This document shows positions 33,591 through 46,059 of a DNA stretch of 64,000 nucleotides, one piece after another (the first letter of the stretch is position 1; each line of letters starts with the position of its first letter). The DNA lies in NCBI GenBank assembly GCA_944472135.2, contig OX235262.1:72726887-72790886 (forward strand). The letters are read 5' to 3'. The notes below the pieces were generated by a model that was not told the origin of the DNA, did no database searches, and worked only from the letters and a program-made list of their open reading frames with translations. Position numbers and translations under genes: made by a program. This DNA is from Trichobilharzia regenti (taxonomy: Eukaryota > Platyhelminthes > Trematoda > Strigeidida > Schistosomatidae).

Positions 33591-36224
33591 GAATAACACA
33601 TCAAGCCAACTGGTAATCTCATCATTCATCTATTCCCTCTCTCTCTCTCCAAGTCAAAATCCTGTTCTCCTACTACACAGTATCTAATCTATCGAACATT
33701 CTCTTATTCTCTTTCCTAACACTGATTCGTTAAACAAATTAGTTCAGGATTCCTCCTGCTTTTTCCTCTTCTTTATTCCCTTAATAATTAATACCCAATT
33801 GCATAATGAGCGAAATAACAGCAGCAGAGGCAGCAACAACATCAACGCTAACAACGAAACAAAACAGAACAAAACACAGTTGAATTTTTGCTGCTTTTTT
33901 TTCAAATTCTGATAAAAAGAAGGAGAGAGAAAAAAGAAAAGAAAATATGAAACAAAAATGAAAAAAAAACAAACAAGGAAACATAACGATAATGCATAAA
34001 ACCCCTCATCAGTCTTTTCACATATACATATACATACATGCATTTATATGCATGCTTATGGACAGGAAATTCCGGCTTGTACAATAAGGATAATCATCAG
34101 TGAGGGATAGAATTCTCACTAAAATCAAAAAGAACAATCCAAATTTAATAATAATAATAATAGTATTATATGATCACTATTCTCAACAAAAGATATACAT
34201 AGGTGTGTATATAATTAGACAAAAAAACAAACAAAGGAAATTAGGACTATGTAGTGGTGCAGTGATACAATTACAGTAATTACAATAACAATAGTAATAA
34301 ACGGTAAATAACAATACAAGAGTAATGATAATAATAGCAGTAATTGTAGTGCTATTACTGCTACTAATAATAATAATGATAAGTATAAGATAGATAAGAC
34401 AATACAATACAATAGAAAAGCAACAACCTGATCTCTTTTCTTTACTAATCTGAATACAATTCGATTACTTGATTACTACTACAATTACTATTATAATTAT
34501 CATTATTACATATGCGGTGAATTCATAGAACATATTGTATCCAATGTGTAAAAGATAAAGAGATGAAAGGGAGACACGGAGAGAGAGAGAGAGAAGGCGG
34601 GAGAAAGAGATAGGAGAGATGGATGGTGGGGCCCCGCGGAAACTCTGAAGAAAACACTTCCACATGTAATGACTAAAAGAAATCCAATGCATAAAGATGA
34701 TGGATAGAAGATTATCAAACACATCAAATTAAAAGGCTTAATTTTCTTTTTCTTGTTGAAAAAGACAAGCGGGCGGGCGGGCAAACAAATACGACAACAA
34801 CAAATCGTCCATTGGAGTGTCTATCATATTCAATCTCATTTATTTATACTTTGTAGAAAATATTTATTTGTCTCTAGTAAAAGGTTTAACAACAACAACA
34901 ACAACAAGCAAGAACAACACCCAATTTCTCTTGTAAGAGAAATTTGAAAAGATTACTTATCCTCCATTATTGTAAAATATACAACAAGGTGTCAGGGAGT
35001 GGGCCAGAGGGGAAAGAAACACCGATTTCCTATTGCAGCAGTAATTTTTAAGAAGAGAAAATATAGGCGAAGAAGAACATTTTTTTACACAAGTAATCTA
35101 AAATTACAACAATATGGTTGTAATGTTGCAGACGAAAAATCAAAAAAAGAAAAAAAGCCGACAGATAACTGAAATATATTGAATGAATGCATTTATATGG
35201 ATAGATGGATGGATAGATAGATAGATAAATAGCTATATGTACACTATATGTTCACAAAAGAGGCCTTGACGACTACTACTACTATTAATACTATTACTGT
35301 GCGTTTTTATTGATATTACATGAAAACAAAACAATCAAACGAAAATAAACTGAAATACACTCGCAGTGGATGTTGGCATAACCACTGTTGATCTTATCAC
35401 TATAATATACTTTACTCACTGTACAACAGACGTACATATTCACAGGTTTATACATCACTTAATCGTGCACTAATCCCTTAAAGATGGATCGAGTCAAGAG
35501 AAATTAAAAAGTAATACTACTACTACTAATAATAATAATATATTACAGTGTTCACGCGAAATATTCAATTTATTCAATTTCGCATATGACAAAATATATA
35601 TTCACCTTCCCTCTTTCTCCACTGCGCTTAGATAAACATAAAAAAGGCAAACCGACAAATTACAAGCAAAGAATGAATAAAGTCTAAAAGAAAGACTAAA
35701 TTAAAAAGGTTTACACTGGGTTTCTTACCATCTCAACAAAGACGCCAACAACGACAGCAACACTTCATTTGTGTACACGACAAGAAATGAAAACAAGACA
35801 AGTAAAAACGCTGAAGAAAAGAAGAGAAATATGAGTGTATAACCCAAGTGAAATAAAATTCTACTAGTTAGCAGTAGTAATAATAGTAATAGTAGTAGCC
35901 ATGCTTAATATTACATAATAATAACAAAATGTTGAAAACTTTCCTCTTTTGCAGTTATTATATAAAAAGGGGAAGGATACTTTACAATCGATATTAGGGG
36001 GATACCTTTGATACATGTGTACAAGAAGATGCAATTTGTGTAAAAATACAAACAAACAAATTAATAGATAGATAGATAGATATGAACTACAATAATTAAA
36101 ATAACAACAACTTCAACAATTGTTCAACTGATAAAGCATCCATCCATAATTAGGTGTATATATATATATATAGAAAGACAATGATGATATAAAGTATGAT
36201 TGTGGCAGAAACTTATAAATATCA
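33590..36224 (-). other. Downstream flank and likely 3' UTR of the BAP1-like gene
   Basis: Low-complexity sequence: AG-rich tracts (34575-34610, 33930-33960), (AAT)/(TAC)-type trinucleotide runs around 34145-34385, 35270-35300 and 35515-35550, and GATA-type repeats at 35200-35230 and 36065-36085. Many ORFs here are artefacts of the low complexity. A long 3' UTR in the proximal part is plausible. Confidence 0.45.
35569..35574 (-). terminator. Candidate polyadenylation signal
   Basis: TTTATT on the + strand, i.e. AATAAA on the - strand, about 650 nt past the BAP1-like stop codon. Weak evidence in such AT-rich DNA. Confidence 0.25.
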
Positions 36225-38101
36225 TTAAAGAAGGCGTCGTTTACGAATTCGTTGAGTAGTTGATGAATTAGATGTATCTGTATTTGCAGTAGTACTAGTA
36301 GTAGGAGTGGCAGTAGAAGTACCATTTGTCAAATCTGTATTATTATTATTGTTTGTGCGTGAAGACTTCACTGTCCTATCCCTTAATGTTATACCGCCAA
36401 CGCCACTACCACTACCAGCTCCACTTGTATTTGTATCTACAGTTTCCTCGGATGTTACACTAACTGAATCAGTTGAATTCTGTATATCATGTTGGGAAGA
36501 GATTTGTTGTTCACGTGAAACACGTGGACGTAATGAACGCTTACTAGTAGTAGTAGTGGTACTTGTAGTTGTATTTCCGTCATTTGTTTTCATTTGACGA
36601 CTTGTCTTTCTACTAGTACTACGACTACTACCATAAGGAATAGATAGATGATTAGTTGATCGTGATGAATTCGATGATTGAGGCGATGAACCACACGATG
36701 AACAAGATGTTGCTAATGTGGCTGACGATAAGGTTGAAGATAATACATTACCTTCAACTATGGAGTTTTCATCAATAAGGACTGTAGTGGTAGTAGTTGT
36801 AGTCGTCGTACACGATTTCTGATGATAATTATCTGTACATAAATTATTACTAGATGCGGAGTTTGTGAAGACAGTTCCAGGTATTGATTCGTTGTTTTCT
36901 TCATCACACTGTTGGTGTTGTTCACTTGGATTATTTTGTATTGCACATGAATTTTTATTTTGTCCTATAGACAAACTTGATGTTTGACGTGTACCATTTT
37001 GTTTTAAGCGTGTAGTTATACCACTACATAGTAAATCATCATTTATTACATCGATTACTGTAGAAGATTCACTTGATAGTCGATTATCACCGGATTTTTC
37101 TTTTTCTTGTATTGAAGAGGTCTGTGATGATGATTCATCTACAATGGTACATCTACCATTGCGTCGTAAACGTAAATTTCTAACAGGATTTTCTCTATTC
37201 CTTGTACGTAATTTACGATAATTTATAGAGGTATAATGATGATGATGATGTGGAACACGAAGACTATTCGTCATACTGTTTGTAGATGAAGAATTAACAC
37301 GAGTTAATCTATTCATTATTAAAGAATTTGAACGAAAAGATCTAGTTTTAATGGATGAACTCGTATTCGTGAATGATGCATAAACACGTTCAGGATGAGA
37401 TTTATTCATGATATGTCGTTTAGTATTACTAGTATTAACAACAGTAGAAGTAGCATTAGTATTAGTAGTAGTAGTAGTAGAAGTATTTTTTACATTTGAC
37501 TTTTTACAATTATCTAATCCTCCTTGTGTTGTAGACAAAGTATGATTTTGATTAGTAGAATTTGAGTTTTTCAATTGCATAACTGTTAATAATTGATCTT
37601 TTAACATTCCATGTCTAGCTAAAGCTGTAAGAAATGCACGTATAAATGGTTCATAATTATGTACACGTCTAGCATCATCTATACGATAGGAACGACGTTT
37701 CTCTTCTTCTTCAATTAAAGCGCTAATACATAATTTAATTTGTTCATCAATTTTATCCAATAATATATTTAATTCATCCATACTCAAAGGTGGTGGAGGA
37801 TAGATACTGGGTGAATGTTTTGCTTTTATATAATCATATGTTATAAAAGGGGATAAATAAGTTGGAGTAGTTAGAGTACTACTACTAATAATCGTGGTGG
37901 TAGTATTAGTAATAGTACTCGTCGTAGTGTGTTGAACAGAATTGGTACTATTCATTTTCGATGGACTAATATTACTAATTTGAATTGGAACAGGATTCGA
38001 CCGACGATTTGCTAAATTATGCGAAGCAAGCGTATCCATTCGTGTAGATGATCTAGTTGGATACTTAGAACTTCGATGTGTGGAAGGAGTCAACATATTT
38101 G
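36225..38101 (-). CDS. BAP1: BAP1/Calypso-like deubiquitinase, terminal exon with ULD domain
   Basis: Acceptor atatacag at 38102-38109. The exon adds two bases (CA) to the T left by the previous exon to make Ser, then runs 624 codons to TAA (36225-36227). The ULD domain lies at 37784-37578: SMDELNILLDKIDEQIKLC, EEEKRRSYRIDDARRVHNY, EPFIRAFLTALARHGMLKD. The block RRxHNYxxFIxxFLxxLAxxGML is the signature of the BAP1/UCH37 C-terminal domain, which binds the DEUBAD of ASXL/Asx and positions the enzyme on H2A ubiquitin. Before it lie about 105 Ser/Thr-rich residues; after it come about 450 residues of Asn/Ser/Thr repeats with basic patches (RKLRTRNRENPVRNLRLRR) and a basic C-terminus (RIRKRRLL). 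In animals BAP1 ends soon after the ULD with a basic nuclear tail, so this tail is unusually long. Protein encoded in the window totals 1236 residues. Confidence 0.9.
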
Positions 38102-38190
38102 CTGTATATAATGAAAAAAGAAAAAAATTTAAAAAATTTTATTCAAAAAGAAAAACATTGGTGGTTACAAAATAACAACAAGGAGAAATA

Positions 38191-38455
38191 GGGAGTACTG
38201 TATAGATGTTTCGTCCTAGTTTAAAGCTCCAGGTTTTGAACCCGGACCGTGGGTCCCAGTTGTTGATTGGTCTGAGAGCTTGACTTGTAACCGGATGTTT
38301 TCAAGTTCAAGCATAGTAATGCAGAAGCCCAAACCAGGACGAAACAGCTATCACAAGCAGTACCCACTAGTTTCCTAATGGTTCTCTAACTGATGTGTCA
38401 GTTCATGATCAAACCTGCAACCAATCAAATCCCTGTGAACCAACACCTGGAAAGA
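38191..38455. mobile_element. SINE-B inverted pair, compact
   Basis: The short - part (ggagtactgtatagatgttt to gaacccggacc) meets a + copy (gtgggtcccagttgttgatt ... gacgaaacagctatcacaag). The tail gtgaaccaacacctgg closes it. Confidence 0.7.
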
Positions 38456-38496
38456 ACAAGGTCTGTTTCTTTTTCACATCCTAACAAACTTCAAGT

Positions 38497-38884
38497 CTGG
38501 GAGTGCTGAACAGTTCTTTCGTCCGTGCTAGTTTGGGACTCTTCATCAGTATGCATCCACAATGTGGGGTTCCAACTCAGGACCTTCTGGTCACAAGGCG
38601 AGCTAGCTTGCAGACCATTAAGCCTCTGGGACCTGATCTAATGGCCAGTCCACGAATTCCAACTTCTGCCAATTCACGACATGGCGCGACTGCTAGCCAA
38701 TGTCTTCGGCGAGTATTTGTCCTCACACCCGACTTGTTGCACCCCACTGATCACGACTTCCCACTAGAACCCCAGGTGACTACCTACCTGAAAACCCAGG
38801 TTTTCCAATGGTTCTCTAACCAATGTCAGCTCATTATGAAATCCTGTAACCAATCAATCAAATCTCTACAAACCAATACTTGAA
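38497..38884. mobile_element. SINE-B full - copy plus inverted + tail
   Basis: The - copy runs from 38497 to about 38790 with the long extension (cttcggcgagtatttgtcct, ccaggtgactacctacctga). A + tail fragment follows (38793-38884: cccaggttttccaatggttc ... ctacaaaccaatacttgaaa) with no head between. Confidence 0.75.
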
Positions 38885-39934
38885 AACACCAAGTCCTTCA
38901 AAAGTATGATCATAACAACAACAACAACAACGAAAAACGAATCAATCAAGTAAACACGTAATTTTGTCACTTTCATTAGTCGTCAAAAAAAATAATCATC
39001 AGCTACGTTTATGCTTCAACAACATATTAATTCATATAATTATTGCTTATTTTTTTTCTCATTAAGCTATAAAAGCCTCCTACCTACTATATTATCAGAC
39101 ATTTAAAAAGAAATATGTAATTACTATAAGCCTGTCTCTATACTGCTCGCCTAAAGCATTTTTCAGATTCACAATGCGTTTTCTAGCTCTAATCAATATA
39201 ATATATCAAAAATATGCAACCTCATGCATAGCTGCATATGGAATGACTAATATTCTCAGCCACCAATTTAAATAGATATATTTCAAGATATACAAAAGAG
39301 ATTGTAATTTTCTATGAATAGGTACTAAATCCTAACCATGTTATACCTACTGGCATCTATTATCTGACTAGGGAGATCAGTAATCAACCATTCATTAAGC
39401 TCTCATTAAACTCAGTGACACAGTTCAGTGACCTTGGCATTGGTGAAGAATATGATGGTCATATAAAGCCAAAGTGGCTCACCATGACGTGGGTTACTCT
39501 CTCAAGTGACCAACCAATGTATCCATTACAGTCCTACAAGAGTTCATACTCACGGCAGCGTCTCTAACTACAGAGTTGGATGACGCATATTGATGACCTC
39601 AGAGAGGAGATCAGTTTCCTTTGAGTTTGCAAATAAACTAAGAATCATGCAACCTAGGTCATCAGACAACACTTTCTGCCGACTGATTCCAAGTATCTAA
39701 TAAAAACAAGATTATTCCCAATCATAAACAACAAATATACACTCTAGTTCTATATGTTTTACATTAGTCATTCATCTAATACTTTCCCATTCATCCCTTC
39801 ATTCATTGAGAAGTTTCTTTATAAAATAATGATCATAGAAATCATTCGTTATTTTATTGTCGTGAATAGGTTTTGTTATTGTTTCACCATTAATTAATAT
39901 GCATTAAGAAATATGAATGTGAATCGATGGTTCA

Positions 39935-40170
39935 AATGGAAAAATGCTCGCCAACCCTGCACATGGTCCGCAGGCCATAGCGAACGTGCCAACGCGCACT
40001 CTTAAGCCTCACCTAGTTTATTAGCCAACAGTAAACTAGGAAAAGAGCGAAGGTTGGATATGAGGCTAAAAACACGGTTGTACAAAAATAATACCTTAGC
40101 TGCTGAAACTTAAAAGTTTAAAGCCCAAAGTTCTATTTAACATTCGGAACCGAAGAAAGTATAAAAACAA
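39935..40170 (+). mobile_element. SINE-A1, decayed
   Basis: Head remnant tggaaaaatgctcgccaacc, box region degraded, body gcgaaggttggatatgaggc, L2-like end gttctatttaacattcggaa. Confidence 0.55.
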
Positions 40171-40564
40171 GTGTCAATAAGAAATGAACAAATAACAACA
40201 ACTACTAGCAGTCAGAGAAGATGGGCGAATCTTAAGAATTAAACTATGTACAGACAGAATGGTATATTCTTACCTGTTCTATATGTCCTTATGGAATATA
40301 GTTTATATACAGTTACGTGAAATGTAGCAGAATTCCTGAACAGATAAACTTATGTCACCCCATGATGTGGATGCATGCTACAGATGCCTATGTTTACAAG
40401 AAGGTCTAAGTGACAAAGGCGACTCTGTTGATTACAGAAGGACTATATGAAGATAGTGGTTAGCCGCCTCACTTATTCCTCAGCCTATCTCTGACCAGTA
40501 TTAACATCAAGTTACACGTATTGTCTTAATCTATTAGTGTCAATTTAAATGAATAATATTTCGT

Positions 40565-40880
40565 TGGAAGATTTTCATCATGCGCTGACATCAGTTAGAG
40601 AACCACTGGAAAATCACCTGGGAGTACTGGACAGCCAGCTGTTTCACCCTAGTTTGGGGCTCTTCATCAGTACGCACCCACCGGGGTTCGAACCCAGGAC
40701 CTTCTCGTTTCAAGGCGAGCTTGTAGACCGGTGGGTGCGTGCTGATGAAAAGTCCGAAAGGGCTAGGACAAAACAGTTGGCTGCCCAGTACTCCCAGGTG
40801 GTTTTTCCAATGGTTCTCTAACTGATGTTAGCTCATGATGAAATCCTCCAACCAATCAAATCAAATCCAATACCAATCCA
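40565..40880. mobile_element. SINE-B inverted pair
   Basis: The - copy 40565-40730 (box B revcomp ggttcgaacccagg) meets a + copy 40731-40880 at the hinge gagcttgtagaccggtgggt. The + hammerhead-like core reads ATGAAAA with a changed stem, so it is inactive by sequence. Confidence 0.75.
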
Positions 40881-41446
40881 AAACCAATGCTTGAAAAAAA
40901 AATATTTCGACCAAGATTTCTATCAAACTGCATTTCTCTAGATTTTGACATTATTAATAGTGATAAACTTATTCTATCTGACGTCACAGATGAGTAGTAA
41001 AGTAAGTATCCAGTGACTGAAGTTGAAATCAGTATAGCTTCAAAACTGAAGTAACGTTTGTTTTATGATTGTATCCATAATCGATGTTTAGTAGCAGTAG
41101 TAGTGGACCGCTTAGTACAGGTGTATTCAAATATGCTTATGCTTCCAATGATCAAAGATTTCAGATAAAAAGCCAAGAACCAGCAGTTGACCTACGTAAT
41201 TTCTGATCGCATGTTTTTTTTTCTCTTTCCCACCAACTTCTGCCTTAGGCTTTAATAAAATTCATTTTCCACCAATTTTAAAGATGCTCTTTTTCCAATG
41301 ACTCATTCTTATGATTCATGCATTTTGTTTTGTTTAGGAAAGATACTTACGTTTATGAAGAATTCTACAAAACACTTTCCATTATCTTCCCTTCTATACT
41401 TTAGATTAGGCGCATAAGGTGAATTTGATGAGTAAATCTTCAATTC

Positions 41447-41525
41447 TTGTGGAGCCGTGGTTCATTGGCCTAGACGTTCGACACGGGTTTGAACCACTTT
41501 CCTGTCCTACACCCAGGTTTAGGCA
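41447..41525 (+). repeat. tRNA-like fragment, family uncertain
   Basis: agccgtggttcattggccta and then cgggtttgaaccac mimic box A and box B. Spacing and stems do not make a proper tRNA; a SINE remnant is likelier. Confidence 0.3.
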
Positions 41526-41639
41526 GTCAGATAGTATCACTGGCCTTCACATAACAGGTGTGACCCATTGCCGACAAAAGGGAATTGCAAGTGGTTGTCA
41601 AGCATACATATGTATTTCATTATCCTTAGGTTACTTTTT

Positions 41640-42005
41640 ATTATTAATATTCCCTTTGGTTCTAAGTGGGACGTATGGCTTCGATAACACGTCACCATTT
41701 CATCTTTTCCTATGAAATCCTCTTTACCTGGCACCAAGATTTTCCATAAGCTTTTATCTTCTCCTCACACAATCTCCTCCATGTCACTGTCAGACGCCCG
41801 ACTTGCTCGTCAATCAGGTTCCATTTGGCCGTCTGGCATGTGATGTCACCCAATTGTCTCCTCAGAGTATGCCGCATCCATCTCGATTTCCTTCGAATAT
41901 TCCACGCCTGTGTGCTGATTTTTGCTTTTATCGAAAGCAAGCACATAGGCTAACTGGCTTTCCGAAGGCTTCTACCAGCCCGCGTCATTTCGTCTCTAGG
42001 ATTCT
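41640..42005 (-). mobile_element. RTE-like LINE (L2) 3' end
   Basis: The - strand encodes RRKSRWMRHTLRRQLGDIT and then CEEKIKAYGKSWCQVKRIS, the family C-terminus. It ends in the tail tcgaagccatacgtcccact / agaaccaaagggaatatta. Confidence 0.68.
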
Positions 42006-42064
42006 ACTGAAGAATAAATTTTTCTAATATTTTTCTCATGTATCATTGATATAAGGATAAATCT

Positions 42065-42172
42065 TGGGCACTGAGGTAGAGTATAACTCCATTATGGGTA
42101 AAATTTTCATTTTGATAAAGTCTCACATTATTATACAGTAATATTTACTGATGACGTTTCGAGCATAAATTA
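42065..42172 (+). repeat. MITE-like half copy
   Basis: actgaggtagagtataactc, ccattatgggtaaa and tacagtaatatttactgatg match the left half of the inverted repeat at 8478-8662. Confidence 0.6.
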
Positions 42173-42734
42173 TTGCTTATAATTATATCACCTTGATATG
42201 ATTAAGGAGAGTTGGTGGCTGAGGGCTGCCTAAGGGTATTGGCATGGCATAGAGGGTAACCTGATTGTAGGGAGATGTCGTTTATAGTAAGTAGCTTAGT
42301 GCCCACTTACTTTAAGCCTTGCTAAGTCAAATTATACATCTCTCACGCAAATAAATCATCCAGCTCAGAGAACACAACTACATCAAAAACACTTAATTTT
42401 AAAATAACCCACACACTAATATTCTAACTGTCTGACGACGAAAAGCGCAAAAAAATGCAAACATATTTTTACAATAAGTTCAAACAAATGAAAATATCTA
42501 TCATGACTGAAAATTATATATATATATATATATACGCAGAAAATCCTTACAAAGGTGAAATACCAAACGAAATGAGTCACACTGAACAAAAACCAAACCT
42601 GGGAATCTTCAATACCTTCCACCTACTGTCGGGAAGTGAAGTCTGCAGCCGTAAAAGCAAAACTAGCTTAACTACTCATAACGTGTATCAAATGCAGGAT
42701 TGGAAAAGCAAAATTGAACTTCATTAATCTGAAA

Positions 42735-43230
42735 TCAGTGTGCAAATCCACTCTACTCAGGACAGGGGAACAAAATTAGGATTTTCTCAGCAATAATGTC
42801 AAATCAGTGTGACTCTACATAGTTGAGAGACTTGACGCGTAATTCAAACAGGCTGCTACAGGCTCTCATCAATCAAGAGAGCTACCTTGTCAGGTGGGAT
42901 AATGAAGATCGGATGGCTAGTCAGGAAGTAAGACAATGAACCAACTAACAACCCACCGTCCAACAAATACGCAGAAAAAAATGGAGATAGATCGTACATA
43001 TATTGAAGAGGTTGTTGAATGACATCATACGCGACGCCATTGAGTAGAACCCAAATGAGAAAAGAGTTGTCCATCCGAGGGTGACTTGGAGGAGGTTGTA
43101 AGAGTAGTAAGTGAACGCCTATGGGCAATAGTGGAGTCATCAAAACACGATTGCAGGAAATAGGATGAAATGGTAATGAGTTACTGAAGTCCTGTTTTCC
43201 ATTTAGAATCCGAGGGAATAATAGTAGTAA
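42735..43230 (+). mobile_element. RTE-like LINE (L2) 3' end
   Basis: Block order as in 28000-28535 (ctctacatagttgagagact, caacaaatacgcagaa, tggagatagatcgtacat) with terminal gttactgaagtcctgttttc and gaatccgagggaataata. Frame-broken. Confidence 0.6.
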
Positions 43231-43364
43231 TAAATACTATCACCTGACTATCCAATCCTCCAAAAAGTACAGCGCTGTTCGAATTCACGACGTAAAACAC
43301 TGATGTGTTTCATACCCTCAGCTTAGAGAGTAAAAATGAAAACACATATCAATATCTGATTGCA

Positions 43365-43685
43365 TGGAGGATTTCATCATGCGCTGACATCAGTTATAGA
43401 ATCGTTGGAAAACCTGGGAGTACTGGTCAGCCAGTTGTTTCGTCCCAGTTTTCGACTCTTCATCAGTACACACACACTGTGGGATTCGAACCCAGGACCT
43501 TCTGGTTACTAGGCGAGCTCATAGACCATTGAGCCACTGGACCCGATCCAATGGTACTGCTGAAGAGTCCCAAACTAGGACGAAACAGTTGGCCAGGTTT
43601 TCCATTGGTCCTCTAATTGATGTCAGCTCATGGTGAAATTCTCCATGCAATCAAACAAAAATCCCTACAAAACCAATACTTGAAA
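43365..43685. mobile_element. SINE-B inverted pair
   Basis: The - copy 43365-43548 (box B revcomp ggattcgaacccagg) joins a + copy 43549-43685 that lacks its head (ccaatggtactgctgaagag). The + hammerhead core CTGAAGA, stem II and GAAA are intact, but a deletion removes the cleavage side of stem I (ggccaggttttcc). Confidence 0.78.
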
Positions 43686-43874
43686 ATATATCATTATCCA
43701 TTTTTCTTCAGTTCTACAATATACTTGATTGACTGTTCTGGAAAACTTAGACTATAAACAACCTACCTAGCTAAGAAAACAACAACAATCAATATCAGTA
43801 TGCCGAATGAGTTATTTGTCTGTATATACGTGAAAAATACAATGCATTATACTAGGTATAACAAATTCACTTAC

Positions 43875-44412
43875 AATCAATAGAAGTATTTTCAGTCGAT
43901 GAATTCACCTTGGATAAGACATCAGCATTGTATGCATTGGATGAATTCAAGCCACCGCAATCATAATGCATTCGATCGGATTTATTCGACTGTACACCAC
44001 CTGATGATATTTTATTATTATTATTCGAAATTCCTTCTTCATTTGATGATACAGGTGTAGAGATATGCGAGTTTTGTTTCATAGAGGCTCTAGTCAGTGC
44101 ACGTGTTTGAGGACGAGAGTCGAAAACAGCACTAGAACCACCACCACCAGCACCGAGTTCACCAGATGAGTTAACTGATGAACCAGTAGGATACATTTCA
44201 TTTGTAACAGAATTCGTTGAGCCTTCTGCAGTGAAATGCTCTACAGAATCACACCATAACTTTGTTTCAATAGTCAAAGGTTTTGTAAGTTCTTTTGGTG
44301 GAGTACCTTGTCTATGCGAAAATGTTTCTGATCGGTCGTTGAATGTGGATTCATTTATCAATAACTTTGAAGATTTTACATCTGTCCAACAGGCGGATGA
44401 CGGTGATAATAC
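43875..44412 (-). CDS. BAP1: BAP1/Calypso-like deubiquitinase, internal linker exon
   Basis: 538 nt; acceptor ccttcgtag (44413-44421), phase 0 at start, one base (T) left at the donor gtaagt (43874-43869). It begins VLSPSSACWTDVKSSK and then LLINESTFNDRSE, and ends SSTENTSID. No folded domain is recognisable. It contains a Gly run (GAGGGGSS), Asn runs (NNNN) and the phrase PQTRALTRASMK, which echoes KTRSVTRAAK in the preceding exon. It is part of the disordered region between UCH and ULD domains. Both splice phases agree with the exons on either side (54156 and 38101), which is the main evidence that it is coding. An overlapping + strand ORF is a shadow. Confidence 0.82.
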
Positions 44413-45156
44413 CTACGAAGGCAAAAATCAAAAAGAAAAAAAATAATCAATATGAAAAACGCCTTCCTGAACATTGACTAAATAAAGCAAAAAAGGAGTT
44501 CGCCGAAAAGAGACGCTTCGCTGAACTACTTGTCTTTTGTCTACAAAAAAGGAAAACAAAGTGATAAGATGAGTGAAGTGACTTTCGGGTCTCTGAAACT
44601 GTTATGTACTAGTTTTCCCCGTCGCCAAATTGTTATGTACTCGTCGCTAAGTTGTTATGGTCTGGTCGAGAAACTAATAGTCCTTACGCGAGAAGGCGGA
44701 AATCAGAAGACCACTAGGTTTGCGATGATACTTCTATTGTCCAAACACAAGGAGACGAAAATAAAATGGTCTCACACCAAAGGTAAGTAAGTAAAGTAAA
44801 GTAGTTGTAAAGTCACAAGATTGTGAATGCGAAATATATATATGAATGTTCCAGACAAAGCGTGGGAATAAATCATTAGACAGTCTTAACATGGATGGCT
44901 AATTATAATGAAGTGTCGATCCAAATATACATAGCGAATATAGCGGACATGTGAACAACCATATATGGATATATGTCACCAAGCAACGGACTGTCAACAA
45001 ACACTCATATTATATATAATATAATATAAGGAGAATACACATTAATAAAGGAGACAAGTTCACACAAGTGAAATGGTCACAGACTAAGAGAGCAAACAGA
45101 AAGAGAGGCCAACATACACACACATAAATATATATTGGGATAATAGAAACACTTAA

Positions 45157-45160
<4 letters not shown>

Positions 45161-45208
<48 letters not shown>
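45161..45208. repeat. (TA)n microsatellite
   Basis: 48 bases of uninterrupted alternating A and T. Confidence 0.95.
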
Positions 45209-45210
<2 letters not shown>

Positions 45211-46059
45211 TAGGTGGTTCAAACAACATGGAAACTACATGATATTCACCACTGATTTATAATCTGAGTTATGTTTGATGAGATTTCAAGCCACTGATTT
45301 CATCGATCTGACGAACCTTACTGAGGGAATCATGATACATAGATAGAAGCGAAGCCAAAACGACTATCCTATAATATCACAAAATCATGCGCTGACCAAC
45401 CATTTCCACAGCTAGCAAACAGTAAACGGTACAGAGGCCAGTGGGATGATTTTTTGTAGCATGTGTCCAATTCGCCAATGCTAGTGGCTCAAAATGATAT
45501 CATTTAAGGAGAGACAATCGCCAGTATATCCAAATACATTCCATAGGACATGGCACCATGAATAGGTGGAAGCAATCGTACATGGACAACGACGATAGGA
45601 AACTCAAAACCGTCGCACAACCTTAGCAAAGAAAGGCCATATTTCACAGTAGTACAGCTCGACTATATGAACTGAAAACTAGTAAATTCTGACTAGGAAG
45701 GTTAAATTAACACCACAACGGCTCCGAAGATTGGCGTATCCTGCCCCAACTTTCAATATGTGATTAAAAATAACACAAACACCCAGATAAACAAACTTTC
45801 TGAGAACTTCTAAAAGCTTAGCATATGACGATGATTGCATGCAGCAATGATCTGCACTTGGAAGGTATACAAAACACATCATATTAACAGATACTGACGA
45901 CTAACTGGTTAAGTATAATTTAAATATGTAGTCGTCGAATGCTGTTTCTTTGGCTATCGAATCTGCGCCTCCTACATTACGCAAATACTCCAAGATGTCA
46001 TCTATGGTAAAGTCAAGGAGAAAAGTGAGACTAGCCAACTATGTCTATTCTTATTGCTG

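Larger units (their letters stand above)
38102..43874 (-). other. BAP1-like gene, last intron (5.8 kb)
   Basis: Donor GATT|gtaagt at 43874, acceptor atatacag at 38102; phase 1. It holds SINE-B pairs, one SINE-A, L2 ends and a MITE-like half copy, all listed separately. 38890-39930, 40170-40560, 40900-41440 and 42175-42735 show nothing nameable, apart from a short (TA)n at 42515-42534. Confidence 0.7.

Noticed and set aside
33744..34784. Several 65-99 codon ORFs on the - strand
   Set aside because: They come from AG-, AAT- and GATA-type low-complexity DNA downstream of the BAP1-like stop; the compositions (F/L/I/S runs) are uninformative.
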